Part shown: one piece after another, positions 48,909-57,575 of the stretch | Position numbering within the stretch: position 1 is the first letter of the stretch | Layout: each line of letters begins with the position of its first letter | Assembly: GCF_007677725.1 (NCBI RefSeq) | Contig: NZ_VEDF01000013.1 | Coordinates: 1-64,000, forward strand | Reading direction: 5' to 3' | DNA: 64,000 nucleotides | Source of the DNA: Pseudomonas sp. URMO17WK12:I11 | GTDB taxonomy: Bacteria > Pseudomonadota > Gammaproteobacteria > Pseudomonadales > Pseudomonadaceae | Position numbers and translations under genes: made by a program | Notes under the pieces: generated by a model | What the model saw: the letters and a program-made list of their open reading frames with translations, nothing else | The model's database searches: none | Told to the model about the DNA's origin: nothing

Positions 48909-50867
48909 ATGCGCTTTTCTCCCCTGCCTACCTTGCTGGCCCTCGCCCTGCCCCTCGCCGCGCTGGCTCAGGCGCCCGCCAACGACGCCAGCGAATCGAC
49001 CCGCCAAAGCAACCAGCAATGGCTGCAACGCCTGCCTTTCGACGAGCGCGGCGACTTCGACAACGCTCGCCGCGGCCTGCTCGAAAGCGTCGAGCAGCCG
49101 GTGCTCAGTGCCGACGGCAAGACGGTCTGGGACTTGCAGCGCTACGCATTCCTCAACGGCGAGGCACCGGCCACGGTCAACCCGAGCCTGTGGCGGCTGG
49201 CGCAGCTGAACACCATCGCCGGCTTGTTCCAGGTCACCGAGGGCATTTACCAGGTACGCGGCCTGGACCTTGCCAACATGACCCTGATCGAGGGCGAGCA
49301 TGGCCTGATCGTGATCGACCCGCTGCTGTCGGTGGAAACCGCCAAAGCCGGCCTGGCCCTGTATTTTCGTCACCGCCCGCAGCGCCCGGTGGTGGCGGTG
49401 ATCTACACCCATCCCCACGTGGATCACTTCGGCGGGGTGCGTGGCGTCATCGACGAGGCCGAGGTCAAGGCCGGCAAGGTGCAGGTGATCGCACCGCAGG
49501 GCTTCTTCGAGCACGCCATCAGCGAAAACGTGCTGGCAGGCCCGGCCATGAAGCGCCGGGCGCAATACATGTATGGCGCGCCGCTGCCACGCGGGCCGCG
49601 CGGTCAAGTGGATGCGGGCTTGGGCAAGGGTGTGCCAGCCAATGCCACGGTGAGCCTGATCGCCCCGACCCGGCTGATCGACAAACCCTTCGAAACCGTG
49701 CACATCGACGGCGTGGAAATCGAATTCCAGCTCACGCCCGGCACCGAAGCACCGGCCGAGATGAACCTGTGGTTCCCGGCGCACAAGGCGCTGTGCATGG
49801 CCGAGAACGCCTCCCACGTGCAGCACAACGTGCTGACCCTGCGCGGTGCGCAAGTGCGCGACGCCAAGGTCTGGGCGCATTACCTGGACCAATCGCTGCT
49901 GCGCTATGGCGAGCGCGCCGAAGTGGTCTTCGCCCAGCACCATTGGCCGACCTGGGGCGCCCCGGCGATTCGCGAGTACCTGGCCGATCAACGCGACATG
50001 TACGCCTTCATCGACAGCCAGACCCTGCGCCTGATCAACCGAGGCCTGACCGCGACCGAGATCGCAGCCGAATTGACCAGCCTGCCGCCCCGCCTGGCCA
50101 GCAAATGGTACAGCCGCGATTACTACGGCTCACTCAGCCATAACGTGCGCGCGGTGTACCAACGCTACATGGGGTTCTACGACGGCAACCCGGCCACGCT
50201 CAACCCGCTAACGCCTACCCAGGCCGGCCAGCGCTATGTCAAGGCCATGGGTGGCGCCGAGCACGTCCTGCGCCAGGGGCGCGAGGCTTATGCGCAAGGC
50301 GACTACCGCTGGGTCGCCGAACTCACCCGGCACCTGGTCTTCGCCGAACCTGACAACGGCGCCGCCCGCCAGCTGCAGGCCGATGCCCTCGAGCAGTTGG
50401 GCTATCAGAGCGAGAACGCAACCTGGCGCAACGCCTACTTGAGCGGCGCACAGGAGCTCCGTGGCGGCGTGGCGAGCACCGCCAGCAAAGGCGGCAGCGC
50501 CGATGACCTGGTGCGCGCACTGACCCCGGCGCTGTTCTTCGACTACCTGGGCGTGCGGGTCGATGCCGCCAAGGCGGCCGAGCAGGACCTGACGATCAAC
50601 TGGCGTTTTACCGATCTGAATGAAGATTACGCCCTGACCTTGCGTAACGGCGTACTCACCCACCGCGATCTGAACCTGCATGGACAAGCGGACGTGCAGG
50701 TGCGTATGAGCAAGGCCACCCTTGACCGCATCGCACTCAAGCAGACCGGCTTCGCCAAGGAAGTCGCGGGCGGGGCCATCGAGGTCAACGGGGAGCGTGG
50801 CAAGTTTCTACGCTTCATGGCCGGGCTGGACGAGCCGGACGGGCGCTTCAACATCGTCACCCCTTGA
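48909..50867 (+). CDS. sdsA: SdsA-type alkylsulfatase (metallo-beta-lactamase fold)
   Basis: Periplasmic zinc alkylsulfatase of 652 residues in the SdsA1/Pisa1 group, releasing sulfate and an alcohol from alkyl sulfates such as SDS. It has a signal peptide (ends near ALA-QA), then the binuclear zinc motif THPHVDHFGG with His168, His170, Asp172 and His173, later ligand regions MAENASHVQHNVLTL and QHHWPTWG, the dimerisation domain (about 390-520) and a C-terminal SCP2-like domain (RALTPALFFDYLGVRVDA onward) thought to bind the alkyl chain. Length is normal. It could serve both carbon and sulfur supply. Preceded by a T-N11-A site and a Crc-type motif. Whether it prefers primary or secondary esters is not visible. 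Confidence 0.9.
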   Translation: MRFSPLPTLLALALPLAALAQAPANDASESTRQSNQQWLQRLPFDERGDFDNARRGLLESVEQPVLSADGKTVWDLQRYAFLNGEAPATVNPSLWRLAQLNTIAGLFQVTEGIYQVRGLDLANMTLIEGEHGLIVIDPLLSVETAKAGLALYFRHRPQRPVVAVIYTHPHVDHFGGVRGVIDEAEVKAGKVQVIAPQGFFEHAISENVLAGPAMKRRAQYMYGAPLPRGPRGQVDAGLGKGVPANATVSLIAPTRLIDKPFETVHIDGVEIEFQLTPGTEAPAEMNLWFPAHKALCMAENASHVQHNVLTLRGAQVRDAKVWAHYLDQSLLRYGERAEVVFAQHHWPTWGAPAIREYLADQRDMYAFIDSQTLRLINRGLTATEIAAELTSLPPRLASKWYSRDYYGSLSHNVRAVYQRYMGFYDGNPATLNPLTPTQAGQRYVKAMGGAEHVLRQGREAYAQGDYRWVAELTRHLVFAEPDNGAARQLQADALEQLGYQSENATWRNAYLSGAQELRGGVASTASKGGSADDLVRALTPALFFDYLGVRVDAAKAAEQDLTINWRFTDLNEDYALTLRNGVLTHRDLNLHGQADVQVRMSKATLDRIALKQTGFAKEVAGGAIEVNGERGKFLRFMAGLDEPDGRFNIVTP

Positions 50868-50911
50868 CCGGCAGTGTCGCCGCGCAGGCATGGCTGCGCG
50901 GCGTCTCAGGC

Positions 50912-52249
50912 TCAGCGCAACCCCTGGCTACGCAAGGCGCCGGGGGAAAAGTACGAAGCGCTGGTGCGCACATCGAAGGCAAACGGCCTGGGCTGCTCGT
51001 TGGTCAGCCCGGACAGCTGGTAGCGCCCGCTGCGCAGGTCGTAGATCACTTCCATGGCATTGACCAACGCCTGCCCGGTGACGTGGTAGTAGCTGTGCGC
51101 CTGGGCAGTGCGCCACAGCTGGCCGCTGCGGTCGAAGAAGTCGGCCTCGACGATGGTCCAGCTGTCTTCGTCGAGGTAATAGCGCCGGCTGGCATACACG
51201 TGCTCGGCGCCTGGCTTCAACGTGCCCTCTATTTCCCAGACCCGATGCAATTCATAGCGCGTAGGTTGCGCCTTGACATGGCCAGGCCCGACCAGCGCGG
51301 CGTAGCCGAGTTGCGGCGAGGCCAGGCGATAGCTGTTGTACGGCACGTGCAGGGTCCTCTTGCCGAGCAGTTTCCAGGTGTACAGGTCCGGGGCGCCGCT
51401 GAACATGTCGCGGCTGTCGGCGGTGCGCAGCCCGGCGGTGCCCGGCGTGATGCTGTCATAGGCCAGCGCCGGGGCGCGGCGTACGCGCCGTTGGCTGCTG
51501 CTGTAGAGCCACGACAAGCGCGGCTGGGCAACCTGGTCGAGGGTTTCGTGCAGCACTACCGCATCGCCGGCCAGGCGCGATGGCGCCGTCATCCGGTAGC
51601 TCCAGTAATACAGCACTTTGCCGGGCTGGGCATCGGCCAGGCCATCGGGACGGGCGAACACCTGCTGCGCGCTGGTGGTGGCGAAACGCCCGTCGCCGCG
51701 TGGCGTGACGCTGTCCGAGGCCAGGCTGTAGCTGGCGTTGCGCGGCCGTGTCAGGTGGTTCCACAGCACTTGCAGGCCGTTGCCCGGTTGCGGGAAGGCC
51801 ACCACGCCGGCGAAGCCTTGCACGCCATTGCCAGCGTTGACCAGGCGCGCGCTGCTCGCGTTGTGCCGGGCCCACGCGGCCACTTGCGGCGGCACCGCGA
51901 CACTGCGGTGCGACGGGTACACCGGCAGGCTGAAGGTCTTCGGATAGCGCGCCAGCAAGGCCAGCTGCCCGGCGCTGAGCTGCTCGCGGTAACGTTGGGC
52001 GTTGGCTGCGGTAATGGTGTACAGCGGCTGCTCGGCGGCGTAGGGGTCCAGCGGGGTGCCGTTGACTGCCAATGCCACCTGCCGCGCTTGCAGGCCACCC
52101 GTCCAGGCAGGGATGCGCCCGTCAGCGCTGGCACTACGCTCGGCACCCAGCGGGGTCAGTTGCGCGGGTAGCGGCGCGGCGCCTGCGTTGGCTTGCAACA
52201 GGCTGGCAACGAGTAGCAGCAGATAGGATAACGCACATGCACGTTTCAT
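50912..52249 (-). CDS. DUF1329-family protein
   Basis: Exported protein of 445 residues in the DUF1329 family, LolA-like periplasmic or outer-membrane-associated proteins that accompany DUF1302 channels. Signal peptide ends near AGA-AP. Family landmarks are GAERSASADGRIPAWTGGL at the mature N-terminus and YRLASPQLGYAALVG, with DSWTIVEADFFDRSGQLWR near the C-terminus. AAGAGG and an AACAACAA motif precede the ATG. It is separated from the DUF1302 gene by eight kilobases but shares its 46-base promoter block, arguing for co-regulation. It is divergent from the LysR gene at 52403. Confidence 0.87.
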   Translation of the reverse strand: MKRACALSYLLLLVASLLQANAGAAPLPAQLTPLGAERSASADGRIPAWTGGLQARQVALAVNGTPLDPYAAEQPLYTITAANAQRYREQLSAGQLALLARYPKTFSLPVYPSHRSVAVPPQVAAWARHNASSARLVNAGNGVQGFAGVVAFPQPGNGLQVLWNHLTRPRNASYSLASDSVTPRGDGRFATTSAQQVFARPDGLADAQPGKVLYYWSYRMTAPSRLAGDAVVLHETLDQVAQPRLSWLYSSSQRRVRRAPALAYDSITPGTAGLRTADSRDMFSGAPDLYTWKLLGKRTLHVPYNSYRLASPQLGYAALVGPGHVKAQPTRYELHRVWEIEGTLKPGAEHVYASRRYYLDEDSWTIVEADFFDRSGQLWRTAQAHSYYHVTGQALVNAMEVIYDLRSGRYQLSGLTNEQPRPFAFDVRTSASYFSPGALRSQGLR

Positions 52250-52261
52250 CAGGGTGGCCTC

Positions 52262-52269
52262 TTGTTGTT
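52262..52269 (-). promoter_or_regulatory. Crc/Hfq-type AACAACAA motif at DUF1329 gene
   Basis: On the minus strand AACAACAA runs into the AAGAGG site of the DUF1329 gene, the same arrangement as for the DUF1302 gene at 42987. Confidence 0.6.
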
Positions 52270-52340
52270 ATACACACCTGGCCGGGCAGGCTTGCCTTGG
52301 CCTGCCCTTTCCGGGTGATACTAGGAGCCACGCTTCGAAC

Positions 52341-52386
52341 CCCACAAATAACGTGTTCGGATACGTGCCATATCAGTTCGGCATAG
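52341..52386. promoter_or_regulatory. Shared 46-base operator block, DUF1329/LysR promoter
   Basis: 35 of 46 positions match the block at 43088-43133. The dyad CCAT-N11-ATAG is at 52368-52386, 17 bases before the LysR ATG and about 120 bases from the DUF1329 start. Such placement suits autoregulation of the LysR gene and activation of the divergent gene. Confidence 0.7.
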
Positions 52387-52402
52387 CCTTGGAACCGCTC
52401 CG

Positions 52403-53365
52403 ATGACCTTGAAACAGCTGCGTTACCTGATCGCCATCGTCGAAGCCGGCAGCTTCAGTTCCGCCTCGCGCCGGGCCTACATCGCCCAGCCGGCGCTGAG
52501 CCGACAGATCGGCCTGCTGGAGAGCGAACTGGAGATGCAGCTGCTCGATCGTCAGCACGACGGCATCGCCCTGACCGCAGCTGGGCGCCAGTTGTACGAA
52601 GTGGCACGGCAGGTCGTGCAAAAGCTCGACTCGGTCAAGGATGAGCTGAAATCCACGCGCGGGGCGCCGAAGGGCCACGTCGCCATCTCCATCCCGGCGA
52701 CGGCTGCCGACCTCTTGCTCCCAGAGATCGTCAGGCGCGCTGAACAGCGCTTCCCCGGCGTCAGCCTGACGGTATGGGATGGCCTGAGCCGTGAGGGTGG
52801 CCAGGCGATCGAGTTGGGCAAGGTGGACTTCGGCGTAGTGCCCAATGCCGAGGAGCTGGACAACGTCGAAGCCGAGGCCATCTTCACCGAAGCGCTGTAC
52901 TGGGTCGGCCCATCGACGCCCGGGGCTGCGGACACCATCACCCTGGCTGAGGCCGCAGCTACCCGCCTGGTGCTGCCGCCGCGTGGGCTGCACCTGCGCC
53001 GACGCATCGAACAGGCGGCGATGGAAGCTGGCGTGCCCTTGGCCGCCACCTACGAGCAGCAGTCAGCGCCGGGCATCGCCAGCCTGGTGCGCTCCGGGCT
53101 GGCCGCCACCATCAGCAACTGGCCGCCGCTCAGCGTGCTGCTCGAACCCACCGCCGCGCGGCGCATCGTCGAGCCGCGCATCAACCGCACCATCGCCCTG
53201 GCCCACTCGCGGCACAAGCCGCTGTCGTTCGCTGCCGGGTGCCTGCGCGACCTGGTGCGTGGCTTGCTGATCGAGCTGGTCAACAGCGGGCACTGGCGTG
53301 GCGAGCTGATCGGCCGTGACGAGCAGCCGCTGGAATCCGCCTTGGGTGTTCAGTTGGCGGTTTGA
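52403..53365 (+). CDS. LysR-family transcriptional regulator (Nac/CysB-like)
   Basis: LysR-type regulator of 320 residues. The helix-turn-helix is LKQLRYLIAIVEAGSFSSAS...YIAQPALSRQIGLLESEL, and the effector domain begins near residue 92 (GHVAISIPATAADLLLPEIV). The best candidate for binding the T-N11-A sites of this region because one overlaps its own promoter. Its 3' end overlaps the 3' end of the convergent MFS gene by 16 bases. The inducer may be an alkyl sulfate, alcohol or acid from the pathway. Confidence 0.9.
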   Translation: MTLKQLRYLIAIVEAGSFSSASRRAYIAQPALSRQIGLLESELEMQLLDRQHDGIALTAAGRQLYEVARQVVQKLDSVKDELKSTRGAPKGHVAISIPATAADLLLPEIVRRAEQRFPGVSLTVWDGLSREGGQAIELGKVDFGVVPNAEELDNVEAEAIFTEALYWVGPSTPGAADTITLAEAAATRLVLPPRGLHLRRRIEQAAMEAGVPLAATYEQQSAPGIASLVRSGLAATISNWPPLSVLLEPTAARRIVEPRINRTIALAHSRHKPLSFAAGCLRDLVRGLLIELVNSGHWRGELIGRDEQPLESALGVQLAV

Positions 53366-54663
53366 GACACCGCCGCAACGCTCGGCTGCGGCTTCGCCTC
53401 GCGCAGCCGCAACGCGGTACGCTGCGGATTCAAGGTCACCAACCCGGCCACGCCCGCCACCACCAGCACTATCCCGCAAACCAGAAAGCCCTGGGCGTAG
53501 CCCGATGGATGCGCGGCGCCTGCGCCTTGTACCAGCACCCCGGTCACCACCGGTGCCGCCAACCCGGCCAACGAGGCGATACCGTTACCGATCGCCAGCA
53601 CCCCGCCGCGCTGCGAAGCCGGGGTGAACTCAGCCAGCATGGCCGGCCCCACCGAGTACATCACCAGCGCCAGGCCGCCGCTGAAGGTCAGCGCCGCGAT
53701 GCGCACGGCAGTGCTCAGCCCCGGCAGGATCAACGACGCCGACAGCAACCCGGCCAGCACCAGGCACAGGGAGACGAACACCCCACGGGCCAGTCGCGAC
53801 GGCATGCCGGCGCGCATCAGGCGCTGCGACAACCACGCCAGCAGCAGGCTCAGCGGCGTAGTCACCACCACGAACATGACGAAGATTCGCCCGGTCTGCA
53901 GCGGGTCGATGCCCAAGCCCACCTGCAGGTAGCTCGGCACCCAGGTCAAGGTCAGTGCCAGTGACCAGTTGGCGGCAAAATGACACAGGTAGTTGCCGAC
54001 CACGCTGGGGTCGCTGAGCAGCTTGCGGTAGCCGACGCGCGCCTGGTCGCCCTTCAGCTGGCTGGCGCGCAGGCGTTCAAGGGTGCCTTCCTGGCCCAGC
54101 CGCCACCACAGCAGGCACCACGCCAGGCCGACCACGGCGAGGATGATGAAGTTGCTGCGCCAACCATAGTGCAGGCTGACCCAGGGAATCATCGCCCCAG
54201 CCACCAGCAAGCCCATGGCGCTGCCGGCATGCAGCAGGGCCACCGGCAGGTTGCGCCGATCGTTGGGAAACCACTTGTACAGGGCATGGGTCGCCACCGG
54301 TGAGGCAGGGCCTTCACCGATGCCCAGCAGCACCCGGCAGGCGACGATGGCCCACAGCGAGGTGGCGAACAGCATGGGCAGTTGGATCACCGCCCAGAAC
54401 AGGCCCATGCCCAACAGCAAGGTTCGGGTCGGCCTACGGTTGGCCATGAAGCCACCGACCACGGCGGACACGGCGAAAAACCAGTGCAAGGCGCCGCCGA
54501 TCAGGCCGAATTCGGTGGCCGACAGCCCCAGCTCGGCGCTCATCGGCACCGCCACCAGGCCGATCACCACCTTGTCGAGAAAGTTGATCAACATCAGCAA
54601 GGCCAGCAACACGGCGATCAGCCAGGCAGTACGAGGTTTGGGCAGGGCGTTATCCGCAGTCAT
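53350..54663 (-). CDS. MFS transporter (anion:cation symporter-like)
   Basis: Major facilitator of 437 residues with about 12 membrane spans. It resembles the organic-anion symporter group: LINFLDKVVIGLVAVPMSAELGLSATEFGLIGGALHW at spans 1-2, the NRRPTRTLLLG cytoplasmic loop, and GIGEGPASPVATHALYKWFPNDRR between spans 4 and 5. It probably moves a carboxylate. AATAACAA precedes the start. It is separated from the upstream acyl-CoA dehydrogenase gene by an intrinsic terminator, so it needs partial read-through or its own short promoter. Confidence 0.88.
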   Translation of the reverse strand: MTADNALPKPRTAWLIAVLLALLMLINFLDKVVIGLVAVPMSAELGLSATEFGLIGGALHWFFAVSAVVGGFMANRRPTRTLLLGMGLFWAVIQLPMLFATSLWAIVACRVLLGIGEGPASPVATHALYKWFPNDRRNLPVALLHAGSAMGLLVAGAMIPWVSLHYGWRSNFIILAVVGLAWCLLWWRLGQEGTLERLRASQLKGDQARVGYRKLLSDPSVVGNYLCHFAANWSLALTLTWVPSYLQVGLGIDPLQTGRIFVMFVVVTTPLSLLLAWLSQRLMRAGMPSRLARGVFVSLCLVLAGLLSASLILPGLSTAVRIAALTFSGGLALVMYSVGPAMLAEFTPASQRGGVLAIGNGIASLAGLAAPVVTGVLVQGAGAAHPSGYAQGFLVCGIVLVVAGVAGLVTLNPQRTALRLREAKPQPSVAAVSQTAN

Positions 54664-54674
54664 GGCAAGTACTC

Positions 54675-54685
54675 TTGTTATTGTT
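54675..54685 (-). promoter_or_regulatory. Crc/Hfq-type AACAATAACAA motif at MFS gene
   Basis: Minus-strand AACAATAACAA contains two overlapping AANAANAA matches, just upstream of the MFS start. Suggests catabolite repression of the transporter. Confidence 0.55.
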
Positions 54686-54693
54686 GTGCAGGG

Positions 54694-54721
54694 GCAAAAA
54701 AGGCCGCCTGGCAGGCGGCCG
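54694..54721 (-). terminator. Intrinsic terminator after acyl-CoA dehydrogenase
   Basis: On the minus strand the hairpin GGCCGCCTGCCAGGCGGCC is followed at once by TTTTTT. A clear rho-independent terminator, six bases after the stop of the gene at 54727 and 31 bases before the MFS start. Confidence 0.85.
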
Positions 54722-54726
54722 CAGCA

Positions 54727-55890
54727 TCAGCTGGGCATCAGTACGCCCTTGGCGATGGTGTTGCGCTGAATTTCACTGGTGCCGGTGAGGATGCGCATCA
54801 TCCGCGTGGCGCGGAATATCCACTCCACCGGGCTGCCCTGCAGCAGGCCAGAGCCTCCATGCACCTGCACGGCCTTGTCGGCGATGCGGAACGCAGCTTC
54901 CGAGACGAACAGCTTGCACATCGGCGCCTGGGTGCGGATATCGCCGCCGGCATCGTTCAACTGTGCGGTGGCGTAGACCATGCTGCGCGCTGCGTGCAGC
55001 TCGGTGGCCATGTCGGCGATCATGTGGTTGACCGCCTGGAACATGGCGATCGGCTGGCCGAATTGCTTGCGGCTGCGGGCATGCTCGATCGACAGCTTCA
55101 GGGCCAGGCCGGCCAGGCCCAGCAAGGTCGGGCAATGCAGCAGGCGGTTGAGGGTGATACGCCCCATGGCCAGCTTGAAGCCCTGGCCCTCTTCGCCGAT
55201 CAGGCTGCTGGCCGGGACCCGTACGTCCTCCAGCACGATGTCGCCGTGAGCGCCGCCGCCGGACATCACGGCATAGTCGCTCTCCACCCTCACCCCCGGT
55301 GCCTTGAGGTCGACGAAGAACGCCGAGATGCCTTGGGCGCCCTGCCCTGGACCGGTGACCGCCAGCAACACTGCAAGGTCGGCGTAAGTCGCACCGGAAA
55401 TGAAGCGCTTGCGGCCGCTGAGCACGTAATACTCGCCCTCCCGCCGCGCCTGGGTACGAATGGCGGTCGCATCGGAGCCGGCCTCGGCCTCGGTCAGAGC
55501 AAAACACACGGCTTTCTCGGCCCGGCACACGGGCAGCAGAAACTGCTCGACCTGCGCCGCGCTGGCCACCTTGAACAAATGGCCGACCCGCGGCGGCCCC
55601 GACAGCTCGCCCAGGACATGGGGGGCCAGCATCGAGCCGGTCAGCACCGCCGCCTCCTTGACCGCGCACAGGTCGGCTACATTCAGCCCCGCGCCGCCCA
55701 TCGCTTCAGGCAGCATCACGCCATACAGCCCCTGCTCGCTGGAGCGCTTCCAGACCTCGCGCAGCGCCGCCTGCGGATGCGGCCGCGCCCAGTCGAGCTG
55801 CGCCTGCTGCTCCAGCGGGCGAACCTGGTCGCGAACGAAGCCTTCGAGGGCTTCGATGATTTGTGCAGCCTTCGCACTCGGTTGATACAT
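54727..55890 (-). CDS. Acyl-CoA dehydrogenase
   Basis: FAD-dependent acyl-CoA dehydrogenase of 387 residues. It has CFALTEAEAGSDATAIRTQA, LSGRKRFISGATYADLAVLL, the C-terminal SRKQFGQPIAMFQAVNHMIADMATEL and the closing QVHGGSGLLQG...RATRMMRILTGTSEIQRNTIAKGVL. The ATG at 55890 is seven bases after GGGAG; an ATG six bases upstream is also possible. It follows the ligase gene closely in a two-gene operon ending in a strong terminator. It would introduce a double bond into the acyl-CoA made by the ligase. Confidence 0.88.
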   Translation of the reverse strand: MYQPSAKAAQIIEALEGFVRDQVRPLEQQAQLDWARPHPQAALREVWKRSSEQGLYGVMLPEAMGGAGLNVADLCAVKEAAVLTGSMLAPHVLGELSGPPRVGHLFKVASAAQVEQFLLPVCRAEKAVCFALTEAEAGSDATAIRTQARREGEYYVLSGRKRFISGATYADLAVLLAVTGPGQGAQGISAFFVDLKAPGVRVESDYAVMSGGGAHGDIVLEDVRVPASSLIGEEGQGFKLAMGRITLNRLLHCPTLLGLAGLALKLSIEHARSRKQFGQPIAMFQAVNHMIADMATELHAARSMVYATAQLNDAGGDIRTQAPMCKLFVSEAAFRIADKAVQVHGGSGLLQGSPVEWIFRATRMMRILTGTSEIQRNTIAKGVLMPS

Positions 55891-55905
55891 GCTCATGCTC
55901 CCAGG

Positions 55906-57453
55906 TCAGATTCGACGTTCGCTGTGTTGCCAATAGGCATCGCGCACCAGGCGGCGCACCACTTTGCCGTTGGGGTTCTTGGGCAGTTCGCTGACGAAAT
56001 CCACGCCTCGGGGCTTCTTGAAACCGGCCAGGGCGCGGCCGCAGCGTTCGATCACTTCGGCAGCCTGCAGCTGCGCGCCCGGCTTGAGCACCACCACCGC
56101 CTGCACCGCTTCGCCCCACTGCTCGTCGGGGACACCGACCACCGCCGCCTCGAAGACCTCGGGGAAGGCGTAGATCACCTGCTCCACTTCGCTGGGGTAT
56201 ACGTTGAAGCCGCCGGAAATGATCATTTCTTTCTTGCGGTCGACGATGAACACATAGCCGTGGGCATCCACCGTGGCCAGGTCGCCGGTGAGGTAATAGC
56301 CATCGCGCATCACCTCGGCGGTAAGCTCAGGCGCGCGCCAGTATCCCTGCATGATGTCCGGGCCCTTGACCACGATCTCGCCGATCTCGCCTGGCCCCAC
56401 GTCTTCGAAGGCTTCGTTGACGACACGCAGGTCAGTCTCGAAGTAGCAGCGACCGCACGAGGCCAGACGCTGGTAATCGCCATTTTCGACCAGATGGTCC
56501 TGCTCGGTCAGCACCGTAACCAGCGAGCAGGTTTCCCCGGCGCCGTAGCCCTGGGCCAGAATCGGCCCGAACAGCTCGATGGCGCGCTTGACCAGTGCCG
56601 CCGGCATCGGCGCTGCACCGTACATGACCAGCTTCAGGCTGGACAAATCGAAGCCCTCGACCCCCGGATAATTGACCAGGCGGTTGATCATCGCCGGCAC
56701 CAGGAACAGGCGCGTCACCCGCTCGCGTTCGATGGCCTCGAGCAGCAAGCGATCGTCGTAGCGTTCGAGCAACAGGTTGCAGGCGCCCACCGCCAGTAGC
56801 GGCATGATCTGCATGCCACTGGCATGGGTAATCGGCCCGACATGCGCCATGACATCGTCCGGGCCGGAGCGCCGGGTCGGGCTCGCGATGCTCTTGCGCA
56901 CCAGCGCCTTGCGGTTGCCGAACGACAGCATCGCGGCCTTCAGCACCCCGGAGCTGCCGGAGGTGTAGTGCAGCACCGCCAGCGCGTCGTCGCCAGGGTC
57001 GAGGGCCATCGGCACCTCGCTGCCACGCTCGAGCAGCGCCGAGTAAGCGATATCACCGCAGTCGCCCTCCAGGGCGATGATGTGGCGCAGCAGCGGCAGT
57101 GCGCTGCGGTGCTCGGCCAGGGCCTGGGCGAAGCTGTGGTCGGTGATCAGGGCAACGCTACAGGCATCTTCCAGCACGCGGATCACTTCATCGAGCGACA
57201 GCCGCGCATTGATCGGCACCTTGACCATCGCCGCCTTGTACAACGCCACTTCCGCCTCCACCAGCTCGACACGGTTGGCGGCCAGGATCGCCACGTGCTC
57301 GCCGGCGCCGATGCCAAGCGCGCCAAGCCCCGATGCCAGGCGGTTGCTGCGCCGCTCGAGCTCGGCGTAGGTCAGGCGCCGCTGACGGTCCGCCACCGCC
57401 GGGCGCTCAGGCCAGTAGCGGGCGCTGCGGGTAATGATCTTTCCAAGGTTCAC
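55906..57453 (-). CDS. AMP-dependent acyl-CoA synthetase/ligase
   Basis: Adenylate-forming ligase of 515 residues converting a carboxylic acid to its CoA thioester with ATP. The P-loop-like motif is VLHYTSGSSGVLKAAMLS; the adenosine-binding motif is in AQGYGAGETCSLVTVLTE; the hinge motif is YYLTGDLATVDAHGYVFIVDRKKEMI; the C-terminal catalytic Lys is in PNGKVVRR. The start is GTG at 57453 with AACAATAAC just upstream, a Crc-type motif, and a T-N11-A site further up. Substrate could be a fatty or aromatic acid; the neighbours favour a chain derived from alkyl sulfates, but this is inference. Confidence 0.88.
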   Translation of the reverse strand: MNLGKIITRSARYWPERPAVADRQRRLTYAELERRSNRLASGLGALGIGAGEHVAILAANRVELVEAEVALYKAAMVKVPINARLSLDEVIRVLEDACSVALITDHSFAQALAEHRSALPLLRHIIALEGDCGDIAYSALLERGSEVPMALDPGDDALAVLHYTSGSSGVLKAAMLSFGNRKALVRKSIASPTRRSGPDDVMAHVGPITHASGMQIMPLLAVGACNLLLERYDDRLLLEAIERERVTRLFLVPAMINRLVNYPGVEGFDLSSLKLVMYGAAPMPAALVKRAIELFGPILAQGYGAGETCSLVTVLTEQDHLVENGDYQRLASCGRCYFETDLRVVNEAFEDVGPGEIGEIVVKGPDIMQGYWRAPELTAEVMRDGYYLTGDLATVDAHGYVFIVDRKKEMIISGGFNVYPSEVEQVIYAFPEVFEAAVVGVPDEQWGEAVQAVVVLKPGAQLQAAEVIERCGRALAGFKKPRGVDFVSELPKNPNGKVVRRLVRDAYWQHSERRI

Positions 57454-57454
57454 G

Positions 57455-57462
57455 TTATTGTT
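57455..57462 (-). promoter_or_regulatory. Crc/Hfq-type AACAATAA motif at ligase gene
   Basis: Minus-strand AACAATAA ends one base before the GTG start of the acyl-CoA ligase, where bound Hfq/Crc would block ribosome loading. No better ribosome-binding site is visible. Confidence 0.55.
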
Positions 57463-57514
57463 CTCGTCGACAGGAAGACATCGACGATGCTAAACAGCCA
57501 GGCGCTGGCCCATG

Positions 57515-57533
57515 AAATACCAGTTCCCGATGC
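57515..57533 (-). promoter_or_regulatory. T-N11-A site upstream of ligase operon
   Basis: AAAT-ACCAGTTCCCG-ATGC matches the dyad core at 52368-52386 (CCAT-ATCAGTTCGGC-ATAG), notably the CAGTTC centre. It is about 62-80 bases upstream of the ligase start. In the surrounding 46 bases 21 positions agree with the 52341 block. Confidence 0.5.
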
Positions 57534-57575
57534 CAGCCATAACGTTTTTGACTGGCGGCCCGCAACCCGTGGCGG

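Noticed and set aside
54382..56799. 805-codon open frame on the plus strand
   Set aside because: Antisense to the MFS, acyl-CoA dehydrogenase and ligase genes, each with clear motifs; no ribosome-binding site or domain.
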